This document shows, one piece after another, positions 1 through 8,571 of a stretch of DNA of 41,003 nt. The notes under the pieces are model-generated. The model made no database searches, was not told where the DNA came from, and saw only the letters and a list, made by a program, of their open reading frames with translations. The stretch covers positions 1 to 41,003 of the IMG/VR virus record IMGVR_UViG_3300049460_000214, one strand, 5' to 3'. The translations under genes and the position numbers were made by a program. Each line of letters starts with the position of its first letter. Positions within the stretch are counted from its first letter, which is position 1. The DNA is from a virus.

Positions 1-461
1 ACCACCCGGGCCCCGATCTTCTTCGCCACCGCCCGATGGAACGACGCCTCCAACTTCGCCTGCCGCGCCGTCTCGTCATACCGGCCAGCCACGAACCGGC
101 AGTCCTCCGCCGTCATCCGGGCCACCGCGCGCCGGGTGTTGTCCTCGTCGATCACGTACTCGGCGGCGAACGGCCGCATCACCGACGCGTCCCCGTCCGT
201 CCCGAACGACCGCGCCGCCTCAGCGAACGCCCGACGCGGAGCCCCCACCCGCGCCAACTGACGACGGCTGTTCGACTTCCGCGCCACCGCATCCGCCAAG
301 AACACGGCCGCCTTCAACTCCAGCCAGCCCGTGAGGAGATCCGGGTCCTCGGCGCGAAGCCGGTCCACGAGATCGGCGGCGACCAGCGGCGCCGTGTAGT
401 CGCCGTCCGGGATGGCGGCCTCGATCGCCTCGTTCATGTCGGTCAAGTAGTCGCGGCTCAT
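1..461 (-). CDS. hypothetical protein, C-terminus beyond window edge
   Basis: A leftward reading frame starts at ATG 459-461 and stays open to position 1, so the stop lies outside the window. A good ribosome binding site (GAGGGGAAA) precedes the start. The 153 visible residues begin MSRDYLTDMNEAIEAAIP and are acidic and helical. A later stretch (RMTAEDCRFVAGRYDETARQ) resembles small actinophage proteins of unknown function that carry a D-C-T-x-x-D-L-like segment and a long helix. I do not assign a role. It is transcribed divergently from the portal gene, with the AT-richer region 462-682 between them. Confidence 0.7.
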   Translation of the reverse strand, partial: MSRDYLTDMNEAIEAAIPDGDYTAPLVAADLVDRLRAEDPDLLTGWLELKAAVFLADAVARKSNSRRQLARVGAPRRAFAEAARSFGTDGDASVMRPFAAEYVIDEDNTRRAVARMTAEDCRFVAGRYDETARQAKLEASFHRAVAKKIGARV

Positions 462-537
462 CAGGTTTTCCCCTCGATGTGGCGAGCATGACGGATTGAG
501 CGCGTTCAGTTCAAAGGCTGTCGCGGAATCAGAATGC

Positions 538-584
538 ATTAGGTTGGCCGGTTTGGCAAAAAGCAATTAGATTAGCCGGTCCGG
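538..584. repeat. pair of 19-nt imperfect direct repeats, operator-like
   Basis: Two copies of ATTAGnTTnGCCGGTnnGG lie at 538-556 and 566-584, 28 nt apart, and match at 15 of 19 positions. They sit in an AT-rich pocket of an otherwise very GC-rich genome, between the divergent genes at 461 (leftward) and 683 (rightward). Tandem sites here could bind a regulator of either promoter or a DNA-packaging protein; the sequence does not decide which. Confidence 0.5.
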
Positions 585-610
585 TTAATTCAATTCGGAT
601 ATGCATTCCC

Positions 611-642
611 GGAATGATCTTCGCCGAGCTGCTCCTACCGTC
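611..642 (+). promoter_or_regulatory. putative late promoter, copy 1 (GGAAYGATC-N16-TACCGTC)
   Basis: GGAATGATC (611-619) is followed by exactly 16 nt and then TACCGTC (636-642). The same arrangement occurs at 13076-13107 and 23333-23364. TACCGT fits an actinomycete -10 (TAnnnT), and the 9-mer occupies the -35 position. Here ACCCGC follows and the portal start is about 40 nt further on, so this transcript would have a short leader with a ribosome binding site, unlike the other two copies. Confidence 0.65.
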
Positions 643-682
643 ACCCGCACACCCCATCCACGGGAGCAGCGGGAGCCGACAC

Positions 683-2458
683 ATGGCCTGGTACCACGCC
701 TTCACGCGGCGCGGCGCGCTGCCCGCACTCACCCCCCACACCCCCACGCAGGCCAACGCGCTCACCGCCGCCGCAGCCCCCGTCACCAGCCCACGCAGCT
801 CCCTCATCCGCAACACCGACGGCTGGCAAGAAGAAGTCTGGGAGTTCCACGACACCCTCGGCGAATTCCGGTACGCCACCGACTGGGAAGCCAAGAGGCT
901 GTCCCGCGTCCGCCTCTACGCCGCCAAACTCGAACCCGGCGCCGACGAACCCGTACGCGCCGAAGCCGGACTAGCCGTCGACCTCCTCACCGCATTCGCC
1001 GGAGGCCCCGGCGGACAAGCCCAGATCATGGGCGGCCTCGCCACACAACTCCGCGTCCCCGGCGAGGGCTACCTCATCGTCGAAAACGTCAACGGCATCG
1101 AGAAGTGGTCGGTCCGCTCCATCGACGAAGTCCGCGTCGCACGCCAGCGGTACGAAGTCATCGACGAGAACAGCCCCCAGTCCGGCAACAACTGGCGCCC
1201 CCTCGCCCCCGACTCGATGGCACCCATCCGGGTGTGGCGTCCCAACAAGCGTTGGCACCACCTCGCCGACAGCTCTACCCGCGCCGCGCGCTCCACGATG
1301 CGCGAGCTGGAGCTCGTGAACCGGCACATCATCGCCCAATACCTCAGCCGCCTGGCGTCAGCGGGTGTCGTGCTCTTCCCGCAAGAAGTCACCTTCCCCG
1401 TCCGCGAGGAGTTCGCCGACGCGCCCGACCCGTTCATGGCCGAGTGGATCGAGATCGCGGCCGAGGCGATCCGTACGCCGGGCACTGCGGCAGCGATCGT
1501 GCCCATTCCGATGAAGCTGCCGGGTGAGTGGATCGACAAGGTCAAGCACGTCGACTTCACCCTGAAGATCGACGAGAAGATCATCGAGAAGCGGGACAGT
1601 GCGATCAAGCGGCTCGCCTCCCAGCTCAACGTGCCATCCGAAGTCCTCCTCGGCATGGGCGACCTGAACCATTGGAACGCCTGGATCAGCGACGAGACGT
1701 CGCTGAAAGTGGACGTCGCCCCCGATGCGGAACTGATCGCGCAAGCCATCACCACCGGCTATCTCCAGCCCCGCCTGAAGGCCAGCCACGTAGAGGACTG
1801 GGCGCAGTGGGTCGTCTGGTACGACATGTCCGAACTCACCCTCCGCCCCGACCGATCCGGCGACGCAGTACTGCTGTACGACCGCCTCGAAATCAACGGC
1901 GCCGCACTCCGCCGCGAAACCGGCTTCAACGAGGACGACAAGCCCACCGACGACGAACTGAAAGAACAGGGCCTCAAGGTCATCATCAAGACCTTCCCCA
2001 CCGCAGCCCCCGGCGCCCTCACCGAACTCACCGGCGAACAAGTCACCGTCGCCATAACCCCGCCAACCGCCCCCGGCACCCAGCCGGAACAGCAGCCCGC
2101 ACCGGAGGACCGCAGCCCGCCAAACCCGGACGCGGCGCGCCAGGCGGCGGCCGTACAGCGCGGCGAGTGGATGGCCCGGCAGGCGCAGGCCCTGCACGCC
2201 GTCCGATTCGCGACCGGCCGGCCGCCGGAACTCCTGCACCCGGATCTCTGCTCGCAGCACGCGCACAGCTGCCCGTTCACGCATGCCGCATTGAAGCTGC
2301 ACTCGCTTCCGAGGCCGGGGACGTCCGGCGTGTATGAGGCGCGGCTCGACCCCTTCGGTCGGTTCACGATTGGCCAGCTCTCCCCGCTACTGGACACCTC
2401 CTTCTTCTTCTCGACGACTCGGAGCAGCGCGAATGGTCTCGCTCACAGCCGCGGCTGA
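683..2458 (+). CDS. portal protein
   Basis: This 591-aa protein is the probable dodecameric portal at the capsid vertex, through which DNA enters and leaves. It has portal-type composition (helices, a central EKIIEKRDSAIKRLASQLNVPSE segment, a proline-rich tail) and it lies immediately upstream of a MuF/protease gene, the normal head-module order. I place the start at ATG 683 (MAWYHAFTRR) because GGGAG lies 7 nt upstream. An ATG at 614 is in frame but lies inside the promoter-like element. Residues 27-31 (LTAAA) match a motif that recurs in the next gene and in the capsid protein. The last 26 nt overlap the next gene. The role rests on family resemblance and order. Confidence 0.85.
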   Translation: MAWYHAFTRRGALPALTPHTPTQANALTAAAAPVTSPRSSLIRNTDGWQEEVWEFHDTLGEFRYATDWEAKRLSRVRLYAAKLEPGADEPVRAEAGLAVDLLTAFAGGPGGQAQIMGGLATQLRVPGEGYLIVENVNGIEKWSVRSIDEVRVARQRYEVIDENSPQSGNNWRPLAPDSMAPIRVWRPNKRWHHLADSSTRAARSTMRELELVNRHIIAQYLSRLASAGVVLFPQEVTFPVREEFADAPDPFMAEWIEIAAEAIRTPGTAAAIVPIPMKLPGEWIDKVKHVDFTLKIDEKIIEKRDSAIKRLASQLNVPSEVLLGMGDLNHWNAWISDETSLKVDVAPDAELIAQAITTGYLQPRLKASHVEDWAQWVVWYDMSELTLRPDRSGDAVLLYDRLEINGAALRRETGFNEDDKPTDDELKEQGLKVIIKTFPTAAPGALTELTGEQVTVAITPPTAPGTQPEQQPAPEDRSPPNPDAARQAAAVQRGEWMARQAQALHAVRFATGRPPELLHPDLCSQHAHSCPFTHAALKLHSLPRPGTSGVYEARLDPFGRFTIGQLSPLLDTSFFFSTTRSSANGLAHSRG

Positions 2459-5400
2459 CGGCTCGCACATGCAGGGCGCGATGATCGCGCTGATGCCGAC
2501 GCCGGAGGATGCGGCACGGCTGGCGATCGAGGGTGGCGAGGCCGCGGACCAGCTGCACCTGACGTTGCGGTACCTCGGCAAGGGTGCGGACTTTGACGAG
2601 GCGTCGCGTACCGCGATCGTCGACTCGGTGCGCCTGCTGGCGGAGGGGATGCCGCCGATCACGTCGAAGATTTTCGGGGCCGCGCACTGGAACGGGAACG
2701 GTGACGAGCCGTCGTGGGTGTGGTCGGTCGGCGACGACCCGGAGTACGGCCAGTCGCTGGAGGCCGCGCAGGGTATGGCGGAAGAGGCGCTGCTCATGGC
2801 GCCGATGGATGTGGAACTCCCGGCCCCACACACACCGTTTGTGGCGCACATCTGTGCCGCGTACTCCGACGAGTTGGACCTCATCATCCCGATGGAGGAG
2901 CGCCTCGGTCCGGTCACCTTCGACCGGGTGCGGGTGGCGTTCGCCGGGGACTACACCGATATCCCGCTCAGCGAAGGCGCGTTGACGGCCGCTGCCGATG
3001 GCCCGCTGCGCCGGAACCCCACCGAACTGGAGACCCGCTCCCGCGTCGATTTCGCCGCCATGGACAAGGCCTGGCATGAAGCCGTCAACGGAACCGTCGA
3101 AGCCTGGTCGGACGTCCAGAAGGCGCAGCGCGAGCAGATCACCGCCGCCGTGCAGGCCGCCGCCGAAGCCGACGACCTTTCCCGCCTTGACGGGCTCACG
3201 GTGGATAGTGCCGACGGTGAGCGTCTCCTCATCGCCCGCATGATCGCCTACGCGCGGGAGGCGGGCGATGCTCAGCAGGCCGAGGCCGAAGCGCAGGGCG
3301 TCACGGTTCCGGAGTGGTCGCTCGACGACGAGGCGCTCACCGCCGCCGCGATCCGGGACCGGCTGCGGCAGGTCGGACGCACGGCCGCCCGCGTACTGGG
3401 GACCGGGCTCGTGCAGTCCGCTGTGCGGCAGGCGATGCGCGTATGGGGCTCCGGCCCGGCCGACCAGGTCGCCGCGCAGGTCGACGAGCACCTCGCGTCA
3501 CTGTCGGGCGCGGCCGTCGAGGATCAGGTCGGCGGCGCCATGTCGGCGGCGCAGAACGAAGGCCGCATGGCCGTCCTCGCCGTCGCGCCGCCAGCCGAGT
3601 ACACAGCCACAGAGATATTGGACAAATCGTCATGTAAGCCATGTAGGGATATCGACGGCACCCGCTACACCACCCTCCCGGACGCCCGCACCGCATACCC
3701 GTCGGGTGGCTACACGGGCTGCCTGGGCGGTGCCCGCTGCCGGGGCACCCTCGTCACCGTCTGGCCGCAGGGCAGCGATCAGGCAGCCGCCGGAATGATC
3801 TTGGCGGCATCCGCGAACACAATGCCGCAGACCAACGAGCAGGGAGGCACCGTGCCGTACAGCATCGTGCAGGACCACCCGGACTGCGGTGCTGATACGC
3901 CGTGGGCCGTGGTGCAGACCGACACCGACGAACTCATGGGCTGCCACGACAGCGAGCCCGCAGCCGAGGAACAGCGCGCCGCCCTCATGGCCGAAGAAGG
4001 CGACATACCCAAGGACATGCCCAACAGCGACGGCATGGACTACGCGGGCAAGACCGCCCCCTGGCGCGGCCCCCTCGCCATCGAAGGTCAGGTCACCGGC
4101 GACGGCCGCGAGTTCGCCCCCGACGCACTCACGTGGGCCGAGCTTCCCGTACCGCTGCGGTGGAACAAGGAAGACTCCCACGGCGGCGACCCGAAGACCG
4201 TTGCCGTCAACGTCGGCCGCATCGACAAGATCTGGCGCGACGGCAGCCTCATCATGGGCGAAGGCGTCCTCGACCTCTCTGACGAAGACGGCCGCAAGGT
4301 GCACGGCAAGATCCTGGGCAAGTTCCTGCGCGGCGTCAGCATCGACGCCGACTCCATCGCCGACGCCGACGTCGAATTCGTGTGGCCCGAAGACGTCAAC
4401 GCGGGCACCGGAGACGGCGGCGAGGACGACCTGTTCGAGATGCTGTTCGCGCAGCCGGAGAAGATGATTTTCCACGGCGGCCGCATCCGCGCCGCGACCC
4501 TCGTCGACATCCCCGCCTTCGCCGAGGCGTACATCGCGCTCCTCGACGAAGCCGGCGCGGTCGTGGCCGGCGGCCAGCCGGTCGGCGCGGCCGCCCTCCT
4601 GGAGCTGGCGGCACAGGAGATGGGCGCGGTCGGCACGCACGACACCGCGACCTCCGACACGGCGTGGGACGCCGGGGCGAACGAAAAGCGCATCGACGGG
4701 CCACTGACGGTGGACAAGGCGCGGGCCGCATACGCCTGGTACGACGAGAGCGCGGTCGAGGGCGGCGAGATGCCCAAGTCCGCGGCGAAGTTCCTTCACC
4801 ACGAGATCAGCGCCGACGGCACCGCAGGACCGGCGAATCTGGCGGCGTGCTCGGCGTCGATCGGCGCCCTGCATGGTGCGCGCGGCGGCACCGGCATTCC
4901 GGAGGCGGACCGTCGCGGCGTGTACGACCACGTCGCCAAGCATCTGCGGGACGCCGGACAGGAGCCGGAACCGTTCCGGTCGCTGACATCCGTGACCGCC
5001 TCGGCCGACGTGTTCCGGCCGCCGGCCGCGTGGTTCGCCGACCCGAAGCTGTCCCTGCCGACGCCGATCACGGTGACGGACGACGGCCGGATCTACGGGC
5101 ACGCCGCACAGTGGGGCTCCTGCCACATCGGGCAGGACGATGTGTGCGTGCAGCCGCCGCACGAGGACGCCCACCCGTACTACCGCACCGGGGAGGTGGC
5201 GTGCGCGGACGGCACCCGGGTGGCGGTCGGTCAGATCACTGTCGGGACGGGGCACGCCCCGCTGCACTACGGGGCGTCCCCGGCGGCGGAGCACTACGAC
5301 AACACCGGTGCGGCCGTCGCCGATGTGGCGGTCGGCAACGACCAGCACGGCATCTGGGTTGCCGGGTCGATTCGGCCGGGTGCGGATCCGCTGCGCGTGT

Positions 5401-5663
5401 ACGAACTCCAGGCAGCCGGCCAGGTGTCGGGTGACTGGCGGCGGATCGGCGGTCAGCTGCGGCTGGTCGGGCTGCTGGCGGTGAATGTGCCGGGGTTCCC
5501 GGTGCCGAAGATGCGCGCCCGGGTGGCGAGCGGCGAGCCTCAGGCGCTGCTCGCGGCGGGCCGTCCGACGGTGGCGGGCGGTTTCTCGGCGGAGGAGTCG
5601 GAGCGTCAGGCGGTGCGGGTCGTGATGCGGATGCTGTCCCGCCGAGTCCACCCGGGGAGGTGA
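2433..5663 (+). CDS. 2H phosphoesterase-like / MuF / capsid maturation protease polyprotein
   Basis: A 1076-aa protein with at least four parts. Residues 12-180 resemble 2H phosphoesterases: H42-L-T44 is a clear HxT, but the second motif is H139-I-C141. Residues 190-457 are MuF-like, with the usual Cys module (C401, C404, C430, C436). Residues 535-740 resemble a prohead protease; H583 (SHGG) and S636 (RGVSID) are the likely catalytic pair. Residues about 753-846 and 860-1050 are two further domains seen in actinophage head proteases. MuF-protease fusions are known in actinophages. Start ATG 2433 has GGAG 8 nt upstream; the in-frame ATG 2334 would overlap the portal by 125 nt. Variants of [LV]TA[AS]A recur at residues 4, 184, 302, 457 and 854, close to most part boundaries, suggesting self-cleavage (inference). 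Confidence 0.85.
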   Translation: MVSLTAAADGSHMQGAMIALMPTPEDAARLAIEGGEAADQLHLTLRYLGKGADFDEASRTAIVDSVRLLAEGMPPITSKIFGAAHWNGNGDEPSWVWSVGDDPEYGQSLEAAQGMAEEALLMAPMDVELPAPHTPFVAHICAAYSDELDLIIPMEERLGPVTFDRVRVAFAGDYTDIPLSEGALTAAADGPLRRNPTELETRSRVDFAAMDKAWHEAVNGTVEAWSDVQKAQREQITAAVQAAAEADDLSRLDGLTVDSADGERLLIARMIAYAREAGDAQQAEAEAQGVTVPEWSLDDEALTAAAIRDRLRQVGRTAARVLGTGLVQSAVRQAMRVWGSGPADQVAAQVDEHLASLSGAAVEDQVGGAMSAAQNEGRMAVLAVAPPAEYTATEILDKSSCKPCRDIDGTRYTTLPDARTAYPSGGYTGCLGGARCRGTLVTVWPQGSDQAAAGMILAASANTMPQTNEQGGTVPYSIVQDHPDCGADTPWAVVQTDTDELMGCHDSEPAAEEQRAALMAEEGDIPKDMPNSDGMDYAGKTAPWRGPLAIEGQVTGDGREFAPDALTWAELPVPLRWNKEDSHGGDPKTVAVNVGRIDKIWRDGSLIMGEGVLDLSDEDGRKVHGKILGKFLRGVSIDADSIADADVEFVWPEDVNAGTGDGGEDDLFEMLFAQPEKMIFHGGRIRAATLVDIPAFAEAYIALLDEAGAVVAGGQPVGAAALLELAAQEMGAVGTHDTATSDTAWDAGANEKRIDGPLTVDKARAAYAWYDESAVEGGEMPKSAAKFLHHEISADGTAGPANLAACSASIGALHGARGGTGIPEADRRGVYDHVAKHLRDAGQEPEPFRSLTSVTASADVFRPPAAWFADPKLSLPTPITVTDDGRIYGHAAQWGSCHIGQDDVCVQPPHEDAHPYYRTGEVACADGTRVAVGQITVGTGHAPLHYGASPAAEHYDNTGAAVADVAVGNDQHGIWVAGSIRPGADPLRVYELQAAGQVSGDWRRIGGQLRLVGLLAVNVPGFPVPKMRARVASGEPQALLAAGRPTVAGGFSAEESERQAVRVVMRMLSRRVHPGR

Positions 5664-5669
5664 AAGCGA

Positions 5670-5732
5670 ATGTGCAGTTGCAATAAGAGGCGTCGTCCGA
5701 CACCCCCGCCGCCGCCCCCTCCGAGCGCCTGA
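5670..5732 (+). CDS. 20-residue Cys/Arg/Pro micro-protein
   Basis: A very short gene beginning MCSCNKRRR, followed by PT, seven prolines and SA. A strong ribosome binding site (GGGAGGTG, 5655-5662) lies 7 nt before ATG 5670, and the frame starts 7 nt after the protease stop. The order is therefore protease, micro-gene, hairpin, capsid. A CxC pair next to a basic patch and a polyproline tail suggests binding to nucleic acid or metal, or a role as a small virion or assembly component. The function is unknown. The strong ribosome binding site and tight spacing are the reasons to believe it is translated. Confidence 0.65.
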   Translation: MCSCNKRRRPTPPPPPPPSA

Positions 5733-5744
5733 CCTTTATTAATG

Positions 5745-5780
5745 CGGACCGGTGAAGAGAATTGACTCTTTGCCGGTCCG
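5745..5780 (+). other. 15-bp RNA hairpin between protease and capsid genes
   Basis: CGGACCGG (5745-5752) pairs with CCGGTCCG (5773-5780), and AAGAG (5755-5759) pairs with CTCTT (5766-5770). The two positions between them on each side form tandem U-G/G-U wobbles. In RNA this makes one continuous 15-bp stem with loop AAUUGA. No U-tract follows, so it may be a terminator, a processing site or an mRNA stabiliser that sets capsid expression apart from the protease gene. Confidence 0.6.
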
Positions 5781-5791
5781 TGTGCTATGCG
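5762..5791 (+). promoter_or_regulatory. possible sigma-70-type promoter for the capsid gene
   Basis: TTGACT (5762-5767), an 18-nt spacer and TATGCG (5786-5791) form a moderate match to an actinomycete housekeeping promoter. The -35 lies in the loop and descending arm of the hairpin at 5745-5780. It would give a leader of about 55-60 nt before the capsid start. Confidence 0.35.
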
Positions 5792-5855
5792 CTAGCCTTC
5801 GCAAACAAAGGGCGCCAAACCGCAAGGCGCACACCCCTTCACAGCGGAGGACTCA

Positions 5856-7613
5856 GTGCCCGAGGAACTCTTCAGCGCCCCGTCCGACCTCACCCTCATC
5901 GGTGACAGCGACCTCACCGAACTCGAAACCCGCGGCGCAGCAGAGTTCGCCCGCGTCGAAGCGATCGACAACGTCGACCCGGAGACGCTCCAGTACGCGA
6001 TGCGCCTCGCCGACGACCTCGACGCCATCCGCGCCGAACTCCGCGTCCGCGAAGTCCGCGCCCAGGCCAACGCCGACCTCCAGCGCACCCGCGTCGGCGA
6101 GCAGCTCGCCCAGCTCAAGGACCGCGTCCACGGCACCGACGGCCAGGGAACCCCGGCGAGTCAGGCCCCGGCCCCCGTCGACGCCGACGCCATCGCCGCC
6201 GCAGCCGCACAGGGCGTCGCAAGCGAGTTCGTCAAGATCTTCAGCAACGGCCGTAGCGGCAACGGACTCGGCGCCGTCGCCAAGCGCGCCACCGCCTCCC
6301 TCGCCGAGACCGCGCAGCACGCACCCGCCGCCAAGGTCCCCACCGCGCGCCTCGCCGTCACCGCGTCCGTCGACATTCCCGGCGTCGCCCGCGGCGAAGG
6401 CCTCACGAGCCTGACCGCCCTCGCCGACGTGACCGCCCGCAAGGCCAAGTCCATGCCGGTCACGCAGGGCCAGCCGTCCGAACAGCTCGTCGCGTCCATC
6501 CGCAACGACTTCTCCCACAGCGTCGACAACCGCACCACCCGCGGCGAGATGAAGGACCTCATCTCCTTCCTCACCGGCCCCGACAAGCAGGAAGCCCTCG
6601 TCGCAGGCGGCGGATGGTGCGCCCCGTCCGAGACCAGGTACGACTTCTTCAACATCGCCTGCGAGTCCGGCCTCATCGACCTGCCGACGTTCGGCGTCAC
6701 CCGCGGCGGCATCACGTTCCCCGTCAGCCCGTCGCTCGCCGACGCCCTCTCCGGGGGCACCGCGTTCGCCGGATTCGCCGCCACCCTCTCCAACACGTCG
6801 ACACCGTTCCTGTGGACCGAAGCCGACGACATCGCCGCCGCCACCGGCTCCCCGACCAAGCCCTGCATCCGCGTCCCCTGCTCAGACATGGACGAGGAGC
6901 GCCTGGAGGCGTACGGCTACTGCCTCACCGCAGGCAACCTCACCGACGACGCATGGCCTGAGGCCACACAGAACACCCTCCAGCTGCTGATGGCCGCGCA
7001 CGCGCACGTCATCAACGCCCGCCTCATCGCACTCATGCTCGCCCGCTCCGCCGCCACCACCACCATCACCGGCGGCGCCGTCACCGACGCCGCAGCCCCC
7101 CGCATCTACAACGCGGTCGGCCTCGCCGCCACCGACTACCGGGCCCGCTACGGCATGTGCATCGACGACGTCCTCGAAGTGATCCTTCCGTACTGGGCTC
7201 GCGACGTCATCCAGGCCGACCTCGCATGGAAGGCCGGAGTCGAACTCGGCGACATCCCGCTCAGCGAGGTCAACCGGTACTTCACCTCCCGCAACATCGC
7301 CGTCCAGTGGGTCAACGACTGGCAGGTCCGCGGCGCCTCGCAGTTCGGCAACGCCACGAACATGACCGCCTGGCCCACCACGGTCGACTTCCTCATCTAC
7401 GCGGCCGGCACGTTCATCCACGGCAACGGCATGACCCTCGACCTGGGTGTCATCCGCGACAGCGTGCTGAACGAGACGAACGACCACACGGCGGCCTGGT
7501 CCGAGGAGGCGCACCTCATCGCGCGCGTCGGCCACGAGTCCCGCCGGTACACGGTCGGCTTCAACGTCAACGGCTCCACGTCGGCGCTGCTGACCGGCAC
7601 CGTCCGCGTCTGA
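5856..7613 (+). CDS. major capsid protein with N-terminal delta (scaffold) domain
   Basis: A 585-aa probable HK97-fold shell protein. The first 170 residues are charged, helical and coiled-coil-like with an Ala/Pro linker, typical of a delta domain that guides assembly and is cleaved off. The rest (from MPVTQGQPSEQL, through FNIACESGLIDLPTFGVTRG, to TGTVRV) is a compact capsid-type domain of about 413 residues. Residues 168-173 (VTASVD) lie at the junction and match the motif at the boundaries of the protease polyprotein, so this is a good candidate maturation site. The GTG start at 5856 has GCGGAGG upstream. The mature part has at least six cysteines, unusual for an intracellularly assembled shell. 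Confidence 0.85.
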   Translation: MPEELFSAPSDLTLIGDSDLTELETRGAAEFARVEAIDNVDPETLQYAMRLADDLDAIRAELRVREVRAQANADLQRTRVGEQLAQLKDRVHGTDGQGTPASQAPAPVDADAIAAAAAQGVASEFVKIFSNGRSGNGLGAVAKRATASLAETAQHAPAAKVPTARLAVTASVDIPGVARGEGLTSLTALADVTARKAKSMPVTQGQPSEQLVASIRNDFSHSVDNRTTRGEMKDLISFLTGPDKQEALVAGGGWCAPSETRYDFFNIACESGLIDLPTFGVTRGGITFPVSPSLADALSGGTAFAGFAATLSNTSTPFLWTEADDIAAATGSPTKPCIRVPCSDMDEERLEAYGYCLTAGNLTDDAWPEATQNTLQLLMAAHAHVINARLIALMLARSAATTTITGGAVTDAAAPRIYNAVGLAATDYRARYGMCIDDVLEVILPYWARDVIQADLAWKAGVELGDIPLSEVNRYFTSRNIAVQWVNDWQVRGASQFGNATNMTAWPTTVDFLIYAAGTFIHGNGMTLDLGVIRDSVLNETNDHTAAWSEEAHLIARVGHESRRYTVGFNVNGSTSALLTGTVRV

Positions 7614-7662
7614 CCCGGTCCAGACCGTGAACCGTACCGACAACGAAGGGTGGTGAACGCGC

Positions 7663-8562
7663 GTGGCACGCCAGCTCATCGACCCGCCATCCGAGTTCAC
7701 CATCCTGCCGTACGGCCTGTGGGACAGCATCCAGCACCCCGCCGCTGCCGGACCGCACTGGCAGAACGGCATCACCTGGATCGAGCGCTGCCCGGACGGC
7801 GACACCACCTACGACGAATGCCTCACGGTCACCGGCACCGGCGCACCCCCGGAGCCGCCCGCGAAGACCGACAACACCACCCAGCAGCTCCGCGGCGCCA
7901 CCCCGTTCACCGTGTACGCCGAGTTCGACTGCTCACCAATCGGCCTGGCCGATGCGGCCACCATGGCCCGTGAGGCGCTTGCCCGGGTGGAGAAGACCCA
8001 GCTCGAACGGGCGTTCTTCACTGGCGTGGCAGGCGGCCAGAACGTGGTTTTCCCGCACCTTGCCGCCGATACCGAGGTCACGGATGCGCAGGGGATCATC
8101 CTGCAACCTGCGGCTTCTCCGATCGTCACCGGGTCGACCGTCGACATCACCGACGGCCTGGGCAGGCTCGAAAGTGAGCTGGCTAACTGCTACGGCGGCA
8201 GGGGCTATATCCATGTCCCGCACCGGGTCTTCCCGATGCTCGCCGCATGGAATCTCGCGATCGAACGTGACGGCGGCCTGTACACCCCGGCCGGTAACCG
8301 GATCGTCGTCGGAAACGGGTTTGCGAACTCTGCGCCGGACGGCGCCCCGCCCGAGGCCCGCACAGCGTGGGCCTACGCCACCGGCCAAGTGTTCGGCTAC
8401 CGCAGCGAGGTGCGGTTCACGCAGGCCGCAGAGTCCATCGACCGGGCCGCAAACACGTACAAGATGATCGCCGAACGCACGTATGTCATCGGTTTCGAGT
8501 GCTGCCTGATCGCCGTCCAGTTCGCCCTTGGTGTCATCCCCACCGGCGCAGTAATCCCGTAG
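7663..8562 (+). CDS. second head protein, capsid pentamer-like
   Basis: A 299-aa protein directly after the capsid gene. The opening (MARQLIDPPSEFTILPYGLW) and the segments CSPIGLADAATMAREALARV, YIHVPHRVFPMLAAW, FGYRSEV and AERTYVIGFE match a recurrent actinophage head protein that I understand is often interpreted as a capsid pentamer or other HK97-like shell component. The GTG start has GGGTGGTGA upstream. The family resemblance is clear to me, but the exact structural role (pentamer, decoration or minor capsid) cannot be read from the sequence. It has several cysteines, like its neighbours. Confidence 0.6.
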   Translation: MARQLIDPPSEFTILPYGLWDSIQHPAAAGPHWQNGITWIERCPDGDTTYDECLTVTGTGAPPEPPAKTDNTTQQLRGATPFTVYAEFDCSPIGLADAATMAREALARVEKTQLERAFFTGVAGGQNVVFPHLAADTEVTDAQGIILQPAASPIVTGSTVDITDGLGRLESELANCYGGRGYIHVPHRVFPMLAAWNLAIERDGGLYTPAGNRIVVGNGFANSAPDGAPPEARTAWAYATGQVFGYRSEVRFTQAAESIDRAANTYKMIAERTYVIGFECCLIAVQFALGVIPTGAVIP

Positions 8563-8571
8563 GAGACCGTC

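Noticed and set aside
36-491. Rightward open frame of 151 codons at the left edge
   Set aside because: It is antisense to the frame starting at 461, which has a good ribosome binding site and better codon composition. The 151-codon frame is Arg/Pro-rich as expected for a shadow in high-GC DNA.
3792-3820. GGAATGATCTT inside the polyprotein gene, similar to the late promoter -35 element
   Set aside because: Sixteen nt downstream there is ACACAAT instead of TACCGTC, and it lies within coding sequence without a following gene start.
3630-5651. Long leftward open frame (673 codons) opposite the protease polyprotein
   Set aside because: No ribosome binding site; composition Arg/Gly/Val/His-rich; the opposing frame has clear MuF and protease motifs.
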